From positions 12,073,921 through 12,137,920 of the forward strand of contig NC_081543.1 in NCBI RefSeq assembly GCF_901000735.1: 64,000 nt of DNA, in the 5' to 3' direction. Position 1 is the stretch's first letter. Every line of letters starts with the position of its first letter. A program made the translations under genes and the position numbers. The DNA comes from Corylus avellana (Eukaryota > Streptophyta > Magnoliopsida > Fagales > Betulaceae). Positions 31,515 through 42,812 of the stretch are shown piece by piece. The notes below the pieces were generated by a model. That model was not told the DNA's origin. It saw only the letters and a list, made by a program, of their open reading frames with translations, and did not search any database.

Positions 31515-31963
31515 GGATATGGAGATACTAGCATAGAGTGAGAGAGCAGAGAGGCCGGTTTGAAAAAGATTTCCTGTAAATAATTTGTGGGAGGGAAAAA
31601 AATAATTGCCCTTCTGAATAAAGAAATAATTGCAGCCGTACTTTTTCAAAATGGTGTCGAAAAAACAAAATAGAAAAGCCTGCATGTTCACGTGAAGACT
31701 GGCGCTGCTGTACTCTGCTTCTCTTTTTCCATAAGCTACAGAAACCGTCCAAGAAATCTCTCTTCCGTCGGTTGCCAAACGGGACCACATCCGTATTTAT
31801 TGAAAAACATTTGGGACCACAGCCGGTTCATACAGTCACCATTACTACGCAAGTCCAAGACTCTAAGTCCAAGAGAAGTTCATCCGAAATTTACTGGAGA
31901 AAGCCTAGCTATATATCTCTGGGAAGCATTCCAGAGCAGAGAGATTGGATATTTTGCTTAGAA
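31515..31963. promoter_or_regulatory. Shared divergent promoter region of genes B and D
   Basis: 449 bp between opposed start codons. The D-proximal ~120 bp is conserved with the C upstream region ('gttcatccgaaatttac', 'aagcattccagagcagagag'). The remainder, 31560-31830, differs from the A/C region, so the two promoters have been partly replaced since duplication. No (GA)n or (TA)n tract like that of A/C is present. Confidence 0.55.
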
Positions 31964-34167
31964 ATGGAATTCTCATGCTTCTTGTTGTTGTTTGTGGCTT
32001 TCATCATAGACCTTGGAGAATGCCAAAGTAATGGGTGTGCTGAATTGCCGTGTGGAGCTCGTGGCCCAGTCATCCGATTTCCCTTCTGGGTTAACAGTCA
32101 GCCAGAGCACTGTGGGTATCCTGGGTTTAATCTCTCCTGCACTGATACAAACGATACAGTGGTTGAGCTGCCGAATTCAGTCAAGCTTTTTGTCAAACGG
32201 ATTGACTACAAATCTCAGGTACTTCAATTATACGATCTAGCTCATTGTATTCCAAAGCAGCTTAGGAGACTCAATTTATCTTCCTCGCCTTTCCAATTCG
32301 AAGAAGATTCCCCTGAAGTCCAGACTTTGTCTTCAGGGGAATCTTCATCAACTAGCCTTACAGACTTTGTCTTCTTCAATTGTTCCCAAAGAGACGTAAA
32401 ATTCAGGTTTATCCGCTGTCTTAGTAGCCAAAAACACCAGGTTTATGCCTTCGATAAACGTGGTGACCTCATGGACTTACCCCTATCATCTTGTACAAAG
32501 ATGTATACTCTTCGATCAATTCCAAGTACTACAGTGCTCGGTGATGATGAGAAAAATCTTGAACTGAAATGGCCCAGACGAGTATGTGGACACTGTGAAG
32601 CAAAAGGCAAGAAATGCAGATTGAAGAATAATAGCACTGCATTAGAAACCGAATGCTTCCTCGAAGGTATTGTCTTCTCTCCAATTTCCACCTTTGAACT
32701 CAATTTCTTCATGTACAGTTTTCAAGCCAACGTGCATTCAATTCCACCCAAAAATAAAATAAAATGTTTGATCAACATATGTTAGCTCGGGCAAAATCAC
32801 TGCACAGTACCTTTAGCCCTATTGACCTCAAGGGGTCTAAATTCAATATAACTTGGCTATTAGCAAGAAAATTTTAGGCGAAAGATATATTTTCTTTTTG
32901 GAAATGTAGAATCAGAAGCTAATTATGTTAAATCTTTGACAGGTGCATTATCAAAGTTAGCGATCACGGGTGAGTTGTCTTGGCAATACAAAATTCTTTT
33001 TATTCGGGAGATGTAAACTATTGACTCACACATGTTTATTACACAGGTGTCACCTTAGGTTCATTTCTATTACTACTTGCTGTCTTTGCGCTCTACTGTT
33101 TCTATACTTATGATAAAGTAGAAAAAGAACATCAAGTGAAGATCGAGAAGTTTTTAGAAGACTACAGAAATTTCAAACCCACAAGATACTCGTATGTCGA
33201 CATTAAAAAGATTACAAATCAGTTTTTTTGAGAAGTTAGGTGAATGAGCATATGGAACAGTATTCAAAGGAAAGCTTTCCCATGAAATCTATGTTGCAGT
33301 AAAGATTCTCAACACTTCCAAGGGAAATGGGGAAGAATTCATAAACGAAGTTGGAACAATGGGTACAATCCATCATGTTAACGTGGTTCGCTTGGTTGGC
33401 TTCTGCGCCGATGGATTTAGACGAGCTCTAGTTTATGAGTTCTTATCAAATGATTCACTAGAAAAGTTCATATCTTCAACGGATGCCAAGAATTGTATTC
33501 TTAATTTGGATAAGATGCAAGATATTGCTCTTGGGGTAGCGAAAGGAATCGAATATCTTCACCAAGGATGTGACCAACGAATCCTCCATTTTGATATTAA
33601 ACCTCACAATGTTTTGCTAGACCAGAACTTCAATCCAAAAATTTCTGATTTTGGTCTTGCAAAGTTGTGTTCAAAGGATCATAGTGCAGTGTTCATGACT
33701 ACAGCTAGGGGGACTATGGGTTACATTGCACCCGAAGTATTCTCTAGAAATTTTGGAAATGTGTCTTCTAAATTAAAGCAGATGTTTATAGTTTTGGAAT
33801 ATTGTTACTTGAAATAGCCAGAGGGAGGAAAAATGTTGACATTACAGTTGAAAACACTAGCCAAGTCTACTTTCCAGAATGGATCTACAATATCCTGGAA
33901 CAAAAAGAAGACCTATGAATCTTTGTTGAGGATGATGGAGATGATAAAATCGCAAAGAAACTTGCAACTGTTGGACTCTGGTGCATCCAATGACATCCAG
34001 TGGATCGTCCTTTCATAAAAGATGTGGTTAAAATGTTGGAAGGAGAAGGAGATAAATTAATTATGCCTCCTAATCCCTTTGCATCTGCTGGCCATGTAAA
34101 AAATAATGCAAATATACCTACAAAACGTCAAAACCTAGAGTTGGAGGTCATCCCAGAATCAAAATAA
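31964..34167 (+). pseudogene. Gene D: LRK10L-1-type receptor kinase, pseudogene
   Basis: Exon 1 31964-32666 (signal peptide, 'VIRFPFWVNSQPEHCGYPGF' and 'VCGHCEAKGKKCRLK'), intron of 276 bp, mini-exon 32943-32969 (27 nt, ALSKLAIT), then the membrane and kinase exon from 33047. These first exons have proper GT-AG sites and an open frame. The kinase exon is broken: one extra T in the run at 33223-33229 shifts the frame before the glycine loop; GGA has become TGA at 33245-33247; a 5-nt insertion lies near 33770 in the [10 protein letters not shown] region; CGA has become TGA at 33915-33917; and TGG has become TGA at 33991-33993. The catalytic stretch '[19 protein letters not shown]' is still readable. 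The relic ends with the family terminus VIPESK at 34167. A secreted ectodomain remnant could still be made. Confidence 0.9.
32667..32942 (+). other. Gene D intron 1, absent from gene C
   Basis: Donor GTATTG, acceptor TTTGACAG, flanked by exonic CTCGAAG and GTGCATTATC. Gene C joins exactly these exon ends at 14518/14519, so the intron is precisely present or absent between the paralogues. Confidence 0.85.
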
Positions 34168-34997
34168 TTGTATGTAAACTTAGCGTATGTGATAATAATT
34201 TAGGTTGCAATGATCTTGTACTCTTAAACCTTATCATCTTGTCTTTGTTTTTTTTTTTATTCAAAGCAGGAGAGGGAGAAAAGGGGAAAACCTTATTCAT
34301 CTTGTCAATGTAAGGACTTCAAGTATTTTCTTGTATCAAACCTTAAAACATTTAAAAATAGATGTTGGAAAGCTAGAAAAACTATAATCAATTGTGAACC
34401 TAAATAAAGAATTCTTCATTGGAGGCCTAGGGTCAAACCACATAATCACGTCAAGAATTTCTACAACTACATTTGTTTCGATTCCTTACAATGTTTAGAG
34501 AATTTAAAATTGCAAATTTGATTATCTTTAAATTGAGTACTTCTATTCATCACCTTATTATTTAGGGGTATACAAGTGGTTACAGTTAAGAGTTATTGCA
34601 TCTAATCACAACTGCTTGAGGTGGTTAGTAGTTTTGAAATAATAGTTGGTTGGCGGTTATTGATACCCAAAACTGTCTTGCATAACCGCTTTTAAGGTTG
34701 GACCTTTTGTGCCTATTTTTTGTTTTGTTTTGGCACACCTTGAGCTTCTTTTTGGACCTATTTTAAATGGTTTTTGGACTATTTAGAGCCTATTTAAAAT
34801 GGCATTAAACACCAAAACAATCTTTTGGTATATTATTATTTTTATATATACTTAATATAATATATTATATTTAAGGGTAGACGATTAGCGGTTATTAAGC
34901 GTCTCCACTTACCTCTAAAATCGCTACCCATAAACAAATGCAGTTAGCAGTTATTAGAATGTTAATAATCGTTTGCTTGTACACTCCTACTATTGTC
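34168..34997. repeat. 3' flank of gene D, paralogous to the flanks of C and E
   Basis: Matches 16258-17030 directly and 62860-63640 inverted. It differs mainly by a 47-bp insert at 34244-34290. No gene is present. Confidence 0.7.
34244..34290 (-). mobile_element. Very short, 5'-truncated SINE-like insertion
   Basis: 47 bp beginning with a T-run (poly-A on the minus strand) followed by 'caggagagggagaaaagggg', which resembles the 3' end of the local SINE. It is flanked by a near-perfect direct repeat, CCTTATCATCTTGTC (34229-34243) and CCTTATTCATCTTGTC (34291-34306). The equivalent site in the C flank (about 16320-16336) is empty. Confidence 0.7.
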
Positions 34998-35108
34998 GGG
35001 TGAAGTAAAGTCGCACGCCGGCAAATTTTTTTTTTTTTTTTTTTTTTTGCATTAAAATATTCAAAAAAAATTTTTTCCTTCACGGCGTGCTTAACTGTAT
35101 CACGACTC
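34998..35108. mobile_element. Foldback Mutator-like MITE, 111 bp
   Basis: Begins GGGTGAAGTAAAGTCGCACGCCG and ends with the imperfect complement CGGCGTGC...ATCACGACTC, with an A/T centre. The 9-bp target duplication ACTATTGTC is at 34989-34997 and 35109-35117. Paralogous sites near 17025 and 62855 are uninterrupted. A second family member is at 43066-43198. Confidence 0.85.
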
Positions 35109-35117
35109 ACTATTGTC

Positions 35118-36551
35118 CCCCTTTCATCCCCATAGTTGATAAGGTGTGGTCTTCCAACCAAAAAAATTAATCTTCATACATCAAATATTATGGAGACCAC
35201 ATCACATTAGTTGTGAAGGGATAAGAGGAGGATAATAGGGAAATGTATATATCATTACTCCAAAAATTAGAACTTGTTTTGATGTGTTTTAAAAAATAGG
35301 GGAAAAAAGCCCCCTCGACTACAATTCATTTTCAAAAAACCCCCACAAAGTGATAGGCGTAACACTTTGGTATATTAAACTACCATTTTTGTGGCAAATA
35401 TGCACATTTGTTAGCCTTGACCGTTAGAATGGATGCTGAAACAAAATTTGGCCATAATCTTTCGAAAATACCCTCGCTTTGGCAATTAAAAACCAAATTT
35501 ATTATTTTTAATTATTAATGCTAAATTTAAATTTAAAGAGAAAAGAAAACAAAATTTAAGGTGGTCGAACCATTCTATAAGGGATAGTTTGGCCACCCAA
35601 ATGGAAATGGGGCAGCCCAAGTTGCTAGAAGTGGCTCGCGCCTACCCCTAGAGGGTTTGGGGTTAACCCGAGAACCACCCCTAGTCACCTCTAGGAGTGA
35701 CTCGTTGGCCAACCTTGTAATACCTCTTAAATCAAAATAATGAATTTTTACGACCATTGCAATTTTAAAATCGAACCCTTATTTTAAGTGACATTTGAAA
35801 ATGTTATGGACTGAAATTTCCCAAAAAAAAAAAAACAAACTTTGACACTTAGCAAATTCTTCACTTTCGAAGGTTGAACGATCAAGATTTTCTTTCCTCG
35901 AATGTTCGAAGTGTCTCCCAAACATTCGAACTTGTCTGAAAACATTTTTAGCCACCTTGTCCCTTTGAACATGCAAGGATCCTTATAAAGCCATGCTTAT
36001 CTCCATAAGAATACAATTTTGTCATTTCTTCACACCAACCACCCTAGAGGAGAGAGAGGTCATAGAGAGAGAAAATGTGGTTTTTGTGAGGCTTCATTCT
36101 TAATAGGAGGTAATCCCTAAACCTATTAGTATGCATGTTTTCCTTAATTGGTTTTAATCTACTGCTTTTGTTGTTTAACAAATAGCATGTGGGTTTTAAA
36201 GACATCCAAGTATATTACATTAGGATTTCTCAATAATCATGCACGGGTTAGCTAAGCTTTCAAAAAGTAATAAACTTGTTCATATGTTCAATGTTATGCC
36301 ACGTAATTATGGTTTGTTGTGTCTTTTTAGCGTTGTTAAGAGTCTTGGTTAAGTTGGAAAATGGGTTTTAGGCGTCGTTTTGGGTTTCTCGTGCATTTTG
36401 GCAGTCATCGAACATTTCATTGTTTCTCCAAACATTTGATGTTTGGTCTCCTCAGCCTACCTTTTTAATTTTAATTTTTTTTTCAATAAAAAAAGTTATG
36501 AGGAACAGTTTAACAGTGGAAAGGGATTGAATGTTTCTCCTTGTCAATATC
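35118..36551. repeat. Block-beta start and other intergenic repeats
   Basis: 35180-35480 matches 1060-1300 and 17100-17400. 35560-35710 has the 'ggtggc...ccaccc' low-complexity sequence also seen at 59980-60070 and 62310-62400. 36130-36440 reappears inverted at 57945-58270. No gene is present. Confidence 0.6.
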
Positions 36552-36554
36552 TAA

Positions 36555-37582
36555 GAGCATTCCCAGCAGACTCCCTATAAGGGAGTATGTTCCCTAAGTT
36601 TAGGGAATATGTCTAAAAAATCGCAAAAAACGTTCCACAGCAGATTCCCTAAACCATCAGCTGCTACAGTTGAACCCCAAACATTGGGTTCAACTGTAGC
36701 GATCCAAAGGCTTATTAAATTGAAAATAAACTCTTTCTCTCTCCTGTCAGCCCAACTCTGAACGCATCATCTTTCTCTTTTCAAGACGCCATCCTCTCTG
36801 AAGACAACCTCTTGCTGCAAAAACTCCATCTTCTTCAACCTCTCAACTTTCATCCATGTTCGACACAAGGTATAGAGGAGACCGAAAAGAGAGAACGTTC
36901 GAGATTGAGAGAGAATGGTGAGCGTTCTATTCAAGCCGAGAGAGAGAGACTGAAGAACGGTGGTTGAGCCACCGTCGTCGTGCAGTGGGCAGCGCCTGGG
37001 CAAAGCTGAACCGAAAAATCGAAAAATCGAAAGAGATGAAAAATCGAAAAAAGAACTGGAACCCAGAAACCCAGAAGACCCAACAGAAACCTAGACCGAT
37101 CAAACCAAACTTCAAGGTTCTCATATATGCTCACCAGACTTCACCATTCAAGGAGATCGAGAGAGTGAGGCAGAGAGTGAGATGGAGATGAGTGAGGCAG
37201 AGAGGGAAAATGGTGTGGCTGGAAGGGAAAGAAAAGAAAGAAGAAGACAGAGATGAGATGAGATGAGATAGAGAAATCATATATGCTCACCAGACTTCAC
37301 AATTTAAGGAGATCGAGAGAGTGAGGCAGAGAATGAGATGGAGATGAGTGAGGCAGAGAGGGAAAGAAAGGAAAGAAGAAGACGGAGATGAGATGAGAGA
37401 GAGAAAGAAATGTTAAATTAAAGGAATAAAATATAAAAAAGGTAAAATAAAAATAATAATATTTTAATGATATAGGGAAGCATTAAGGGAAGCTATTGGG
37501 GTACAAATTGACATAGGGAAGCAAAAAGTAGTTTGGATCCTTAAACTTAGGGAAGATGACCGGGTAGCTGCTGGGAATGCTC
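36555..37582. mobile_element. PIF/Harbinger-type non-autonomous element
   Basis: Perfect 15-bp terminal inverted repeats, GAGCATTCCCAGCAG and CTGCTGGGAATGCTC, with a 3-bp TAA target duplication (36552-36554 and 37583-37585). The flanking text 'ccttgtcaatatc' and 'caatttttccaacctctgc' is continuous at 18275-18305, the empty paralogous site. The interior has no transposase; it holds GA-rich sequence and a ~160-bp direct repeat (about 37116-37210 against 37276-37375). Confidence 0.85.
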
Positions 37583-37585
37583 TAA

Positions 37586-38660
37586 CAATTTTTCCAACCT
37601 CTGCTTTTTCATTGGACTACCACATTCCTTGTGAAGAGTGAGATATCATAATTTATAGATTAAACCTTCATTATTTCGAATCAATTATGCTTATGAGTTC
37701 ATTAATATTTTGAATAGCCATAGTCAATTATAATTTTCAAAGAAAATTAATTTTGAATGGTTCATTTATTATGCACTACTTCAAGCGTGGATCTAGATCA
37801 TCTCCAGTATATTTTGGACTAGAAAATATTTAATTCATGGCTAAAATTTCTTCTAAAAAATTAAAAGAAATCTATCATAAAGCCACAAATAGGATAAGTA
37901 CGTATCTTACTAATAAAAAAAATAATAAAATATTATTTATTATTAAAAAAAAAAAAAAATGAATGGGATGACCACCCCATCTTAGTCATAGGCTACCCCA
38001 TTTTAGTTAAGGGTAGCTTGAGTCATCCTCAATGGAAATGGCCGAACCCATCTCCCCAACTTGCAAAATGGGGTGATTGTATTACCCCAAGAACTAATTT
38101 TTTTTTTTTTTAAAAAAAATGAAAAATAGGGAATTTTTCGCGAAGAACTTACAAAATGGGGTGGTCGTTCTACCCCCAATAAAAAAATAAAATAAATAAA
38201 TAAAAGTAAGAAATTTTCCGTGAAGCTTCAGTGTTATACACAGCATTGCAAACAAGAACCACATGTTGCCGACAAGAACGCTGTAGCAAACCTGCACCAT
38301 TAAAGCTATACATGCCAGTGTTGTCGTTGTTGTCGGTGGCACTCAGTCAACAAACGTCATTACTCAATTCACATGGCACGCTACATTGCCAAACTACAGC
38401 CATCCCATTTTGCAAACTACATTGCCAAACCTAAGGCTCTACGGGGCAATTGACTGGGAAAAAGACGAGTCTTTGGACGAGCCAAAACGTGTAAAAACAC
38501 ACATAAGCCCTCATGTACGAAATTATCAAAATGCTTGTGTGAAAGTGAACAGAGGAAAAAAGTTGAACCCACCGTGTATAGGGACAATATAGTAATTTTA
38601 TTTGACTCTTTTCTTTAAACGCGGCTTTTTTTTTTGTTTTTTTTTGTTTTTGCTTCCCTG
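37586..38660. repeat. Intergenic, block fragments and low complexity
   Basis: 37583-37780 continues block beta/2640-type sequence ('tcgaatcaattatgcttatga'). 37790-38225 resembles the MITE at 59131-59509 in its 'ccactaataaaaaaataataaaatatt' part and carries repeated 'aatggggtg' and 'accacccc' motifs. A ~75-bp unit ('gttgtcggtggcac...caattcacatggcacg') at 38327-38400 recurs at 38897-38976. No gene is present. Confidence 0.5.
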
Positions 38661-38689
38661 CAAGCATTTATGTCAAGGTTCCGTATCGA

Positions 38690-38857
38690 ATGCATCTCGC
38701 CAACCCATGCTTTGCCTTTGACAGCAAATAGTGCAACGTTTCGCCAACCCATGCTTTGCCTTTGAGCCAACCCATGCTTTGCCTTTGACAGCAAATGGTG
38801 CAACGGTTCGCCAACCCATGCTTTGCCTTTGACAGCAAATAGTGCAACGTTGGGTTG
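38690..38857. repeat. Short tandem repeat array
   Basis: Four partial copies of a unit containing 'gccaacccatgctttgcctttga', usually followed by 'cagcaaatagtgcaacgtt'. The array ends in 'gttgggttgggttgggttt'. Unit lengths vary because one copy lacks the second half. Overlapping minus-strand frames are products of the repeat. Confidence 0.85.
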
Positions 38858-39151
38858 GGTTGGGTTTGGCAACATTAGTTACCAAACAACGCCCTCATTG
38901 TTGTCGGTGGCACAAAGTCAATGAACACCACAGAGAAATAACTCCAATTCACATGGCACGAATTTGCATCGTTGTCGTAAGTTTTTTCTTTTTTTTTTTT
39001 GGTAAGAGTTGTTATCAGTTGTTTGTTCGTGTATCTTTTGTTTTTCTGTTTTTCCAGGAAAGTTAATTCAAAAAAATAAATAAATAAATAAAGGAGAAAA
39101 AAAATTGGTTGAGAAAAAAAAAAAAGAAAGTCGAAGTTGTCTAGCTATATT
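38858..39151. other. Intergenic, nothing identified
   Basis: Holds the second copy of the 38327-38400 unit and several homopolymer runs. No coding or structured feature is visible. Confidence 0.5.
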
Positions 39152-39796
39152 CACTACAAGAAATTAGGTTTTTAGGGGCGACTCAAAGTCGCCCCTAAAG
39201 GTCCTAAAGTGGACGCTGTTGCCAACAGCGTCGACTTTTCGACCCTAAAGGTGTCGACGCTAATAGTCCGACCCTAATGATCAAATGTCTGATTATCAGC
39301 GTCCACTTAAAAGTCGACCCTAATGATCACTTTTAGCGTCCACTTTATCGACACTAAAAGTCGCAATGTTTTGACCCTAAAGATAATGTAAACGGAAGCA
39401 AAAATCGACCCTAATAGTCAAGCATTAACGTCCACTTTTAGTTAACCATTAGGGTCCACTTTGTCGACCCTAATGGTCCTTTAAAAAAAAAAATAATAAT
39501 AACTATCAGCGTCCAAACCAACGTGGACGCTAATAGTTAACCATTAGCGTCCACAAAGTCGACCCTAATGGTCCTAAAAACTTAAAAAAAAAAATTAACT
39601 ATCAGCGTCCACTTAGAGTCGACCCTAATAATCACTTTTAGTGTCCACTTTATCGACTCTAAAAGGTGCAATGTTTTGACCCTAAAGATGATGGAAGTAG
39701 TCGACGCTTAGTCAACCATTAGCGTCCACAAAGTGGACGCTAATGGTCCAAAAAAATTTAAAAAAATTGACTATCAGCGTCCAAATTAAAGTGGAC
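39152..39796 (+). mobile_element. CACTA (En/Spm) element end with subterminal repeats
   Basis: Starts CACTACAAGAAATTAGG, a CACTA terminus, followed by 'ggggcgactcaaagtcgcccc' and many copies of short motifs such as 'agcgtccac', 'gtggacgctaat' and 'gtcgaccctaat' in both orientations. It runs into an assembly gap. No matching right end was found before 41895, so this element is truncated or its other end lies in the gap. Confidence 0.8.
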
Positions 39797-39896
39797 NNNN
39801 NNNNNNNNNNNNNNNNNNNNNNNNNNNNNNNNNNNNNNNNNNNNNNNNNNNNNNNNNNNNNNNNNNNNNNNNNNNNNNNNNNNNNNNNNNNNNNNN
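39797..39896. other. Assembly gap (100 N)
   Basis: Exactly 100 N, the conventional length for a gap of unknown size, placed inside CACTA subterminal repeats. Confidence 0.95.
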
Positions 39897-40539
39897 TGAA
39901 AAATGCTTCAACATTGTGTAAAAAATCGTTCGGTGTCAGGATGCGTAAATGCACTGTCAGGACACCTCTAGGGTTTCTTCATAAAAGGCCATTAAAATAG
40001 AGAGGTATCAGGATAGCTTGCTAACGGTTCTCTCAGTAGGTAGGCTCTCTAATTAATCTTCCACGAGTAGCGTCATGACATTTTCTGATGCTAGTTCTAA
40101 AAGTGCTCTCGGGTAGGCTCTGAAAATCTCCTTTTACAAGCAGCGTCAGGATGTCCCTATAATTTCTTCATAAAAACCTGTAAAAATAGAGCAACGTCAA
40201 GACAATCTGCTGAAAGCAGTCTCGGGTGGGCTCTTGAATTCATCTTCCACGAGTAGTGTTATGACATTCTTATGATGGACCTTTTAAGGGTGCAATCAGG
40301 TAGGCTCTAAAATTTTCCTTTTGCAAGCAGAGTTGAGATGTTTTTCTGACGATGTTCTAGGCCGGTAGGCAGAAGTTCTATTATCACACACCATGTGAGG
40401 ACGATATCTGATAGTGTTTCTGACAATAGTTTAAAAAACTTTAATTCTAAGCCTACCTTTTTACAGCAAAACATTTAGGTGATAAAAAAATTTATAACCC
40501 TTTTTTTGATTACCGAAATGGGCCAATATCTAAAACCTA
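39897..40539. repeat. Diverged tandem repeat, ~170-bp period
   Basis: The phrases 'gtcaggat', 'tctcgggtaggctct', 'tcttccacgagtag' and 'ccttttacaagcagcgtcaggatg' recur two or three times between about 39930 and 40340. The repeat is degenerate and non-coding. Nothing is recognised in 40380-40539. Confidence 0.55.
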
Positions 40540-40780
40540 ACACACATTAACATGGTGGATCCTACCCATTATTCACACTTAATTTATGAATTCTTACTAT
40601 TTCCCTTGTAGCGTTTAGGATCTTCATTCCAACATGAATTTTATTGAAATTATTTTCTTTTAAATACCGTTCCATAAACTCCTTGGCCTAACTTCTCAAT
40701 AAATTAATTCATAATCATTTTTAATATCGGCATATGAGTATCTTGTGGACTTAAAATGTGATACTATAAAAACTTTTCTA
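40540..40780 (-). pseudogene. LRK10L kinase relic
   Basis: Minus-strand fragments match the start of the kinase exon of genes C and D: 'STRYSYAD', then 'EKLG', 'GTVFK', 'VGMKILNA', and 'GRIHHVNV' at the low-coordinate end. Stops and frameshifts are frequent. This is a third, older kinase copy between units D and E. Confidence 0.72.
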
Positions 40781-41891
40781 ACTTTTTTTTTTTGGGGGGG
40801 GAGGGAGTCTATATACCCCTTCAAACTACCACTCCATTGATAAGGTCTCTCCAAAATTTTAACTGAGACAATGTCTCCGGCGTGTTTCCTGCCATTGGTG
40901 CATTTTCTTTTTGTTTTTATAGTGTGGGCCTAGGCCTACTTTTAGCAAAATAAATGGTATGAAAAGTCTTGCTCAGTAGTTTATTCATTTTTAAGCTTTT
41001 GTTAAAAGTGTGTTTTGGTTATTTTTAGGCCTTTTGGATCTTTAAAAGTGCTTTCAATTTTTTTTACCAAACAAGTACTTTTTATTCAAACGGACTTTTT
41101 GAGTATTAGCTTAACATTTTTCATTTTTTATAGCTTTTCATTTGGTGATTGCTTCTTGAGCACTTTTTTAAGTGTGTGGTGTGAGCATTGAGTTTTTCCT
41201 TGTGGAGTTATCTTTATGTCTACTCAAAATTGATGTGGCTCTTAAAATTATTAGTGGATTAACATTTAATAATAATCTATCACAAATTCAATAGTAATTT
41301 TAAAAGTCACATCAATTTTGGATGGCCAGAAAGGTGATGTCTATCATTACTTTTTGGGACAATATTATGTAGTTGTCTGTACATAATAAGAACTTAGATG
41401 GTTTGACCAAGTCACAAAGTATAGACTAAAATACTTCTTTGAGAGTAGGTTATATAGGCTAAATGGAAATTAAAATTAATTAAGAAATATTATTTTTAAG
41501 CATGTTAACCCATATATAAATAAATGAAACTATATTTAGTGTTTTTAAGAGTGTGGAACATCTTTAGATAAGATAACTTCGTTTAGAAATTTGTCTTTCT
41601 TCAATATGGGGATTTGACTGGCTGAGGCTGTGTGTAGATTCATTTTTTTGAACAACAATTCAGAAACTTCGTTGGTTCTACATTGAAATTTCAGAGTTGA
41701 TAATGTGGGTAAAGAAAATGGGAATGAAGCTAGAACGAAATTAACTTGTATTTCTCAAATTAATTATGGGACACGCCAGGAAAGTCTAGTGTTAAATTCT
41801 AACGCCAAGAAGTTTTCTTAGTGTATAAAATATGCTAAAAAAAAAGTCATATTTCCGTCACTGGATATCCCAACCCCGTAAAGGATTCTCT
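40781..41891. repeat. Inverted copies of flank repeats
   Basis: 41130-41210 is the complement of about 1720-1790 ('caatcaccaaatgaaaaact'). 41580-41660 is the complement of about 3300-3370. 41760-41870 carries the dispersed 'ccaggaaagtctagtgttaaattctaacgcc' repeat. No gene is seen. Confidence 0.6.
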
Positions 41892-41894
41892 CCA

Positions 41895-42809
41895 CACTAC
41901 AAAATAACTATTTTTTCTTGACTAGCGTTTTTTGACATGTCATGATGTCTGACATGTCAGAAAACTTTTTTGACATGGCCTTTCTGACATGTTAATTAAT
42001 TAATTAAACTTTTCTAACTATATATATATACTGCATGCCAATTCCAATTGGTATATATATATATACCTAATTAATTAATTAATTAATTAATTTGCACAAA
42101 ATTTAACTTAAATTCATAAATTATGAATTACCATATTGTTTGTATAAAATTTAATTAATTATTAAATAAAATTATTCACCTCTCATTATTTATTAACCTG
42201 TGAAATTTCACACGTCATAAAATATTAACGTGTGAAATTGCCAGGTCAATAATTTGCTGACGTGGCAATTTCACACGTCAAGAAATCCTGACCGGTGAAA
42301 TTGCCAGGTCAGGAAATTTTGGGCTGGTGAAAATTTTTATTGACGTGTAAAATTACCACGTCAGCAAATTTTTGACGTGGTAATTTAACACGTCCACGTC
42401 AGAAATTATTGACGTGGCAGTTAAACACGTCAGTAATTACTGACGTGTTAAACTACCACGTCAGAAATTATTGACATGGCAATTAAACACGTTAGTAATT
42501 TTTGACGTGTAAAATTGCCACATCAAAAATTTCTGACGTGGTAATTTTATACCCCAATATTTATTGACGTGTGAAAATTTAACACGTCAATAAAATATAT
42601 AATTTTTAAAGTTTTAAAATCCTAAACAATTTATTGACGTGGCAATGTCTAACAAGTCAGAATTTAATGACGTGTGGATATTGGCAGATCACTAATTACT
42701 GACCAGCCAACTTTGCCATGTCAGAAAAATATTTACTGACAGTAATTAGTGACGTGGCAAAAATTCATGTACTGTAGTCACGTTAGAAATTGATAGTTTT
42801 TTTGTAGTG
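41895..42809. mobile_element. Small non-autonomous CACTA-like element
   Basis: Ends CACTACAAAATAACTA and the complementary TAGTTTTTTTGTAGTG (with a short mismatch), with a 3-bp target duplication CCA at 41892-41894 and 42810-42812. The interior is filled with inverted and direct copies of motifs such as TGACGTGGCAATTT, ACACGTCA and TGACGTGT, most densely at 42190-42600. It has no coding capacity. The 915-bp length, TSD and TIR fit CACTA. Confidence 0.88.
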
Positions 42810-42812
42810 CCA

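Noticed and set aside
31515..31790. Longer N terminus of gene B from 31790
   Set aside because: The open frame extends into promoter sequence not conserved with gene A. The matching start is at 31514.
38830..38872. 'gttgggttgggttggg' as telomere-like repeat
   Set aside because: The unit is not the plant telomere TTTAGGG, and the run is only the end of a local tandem repeat.
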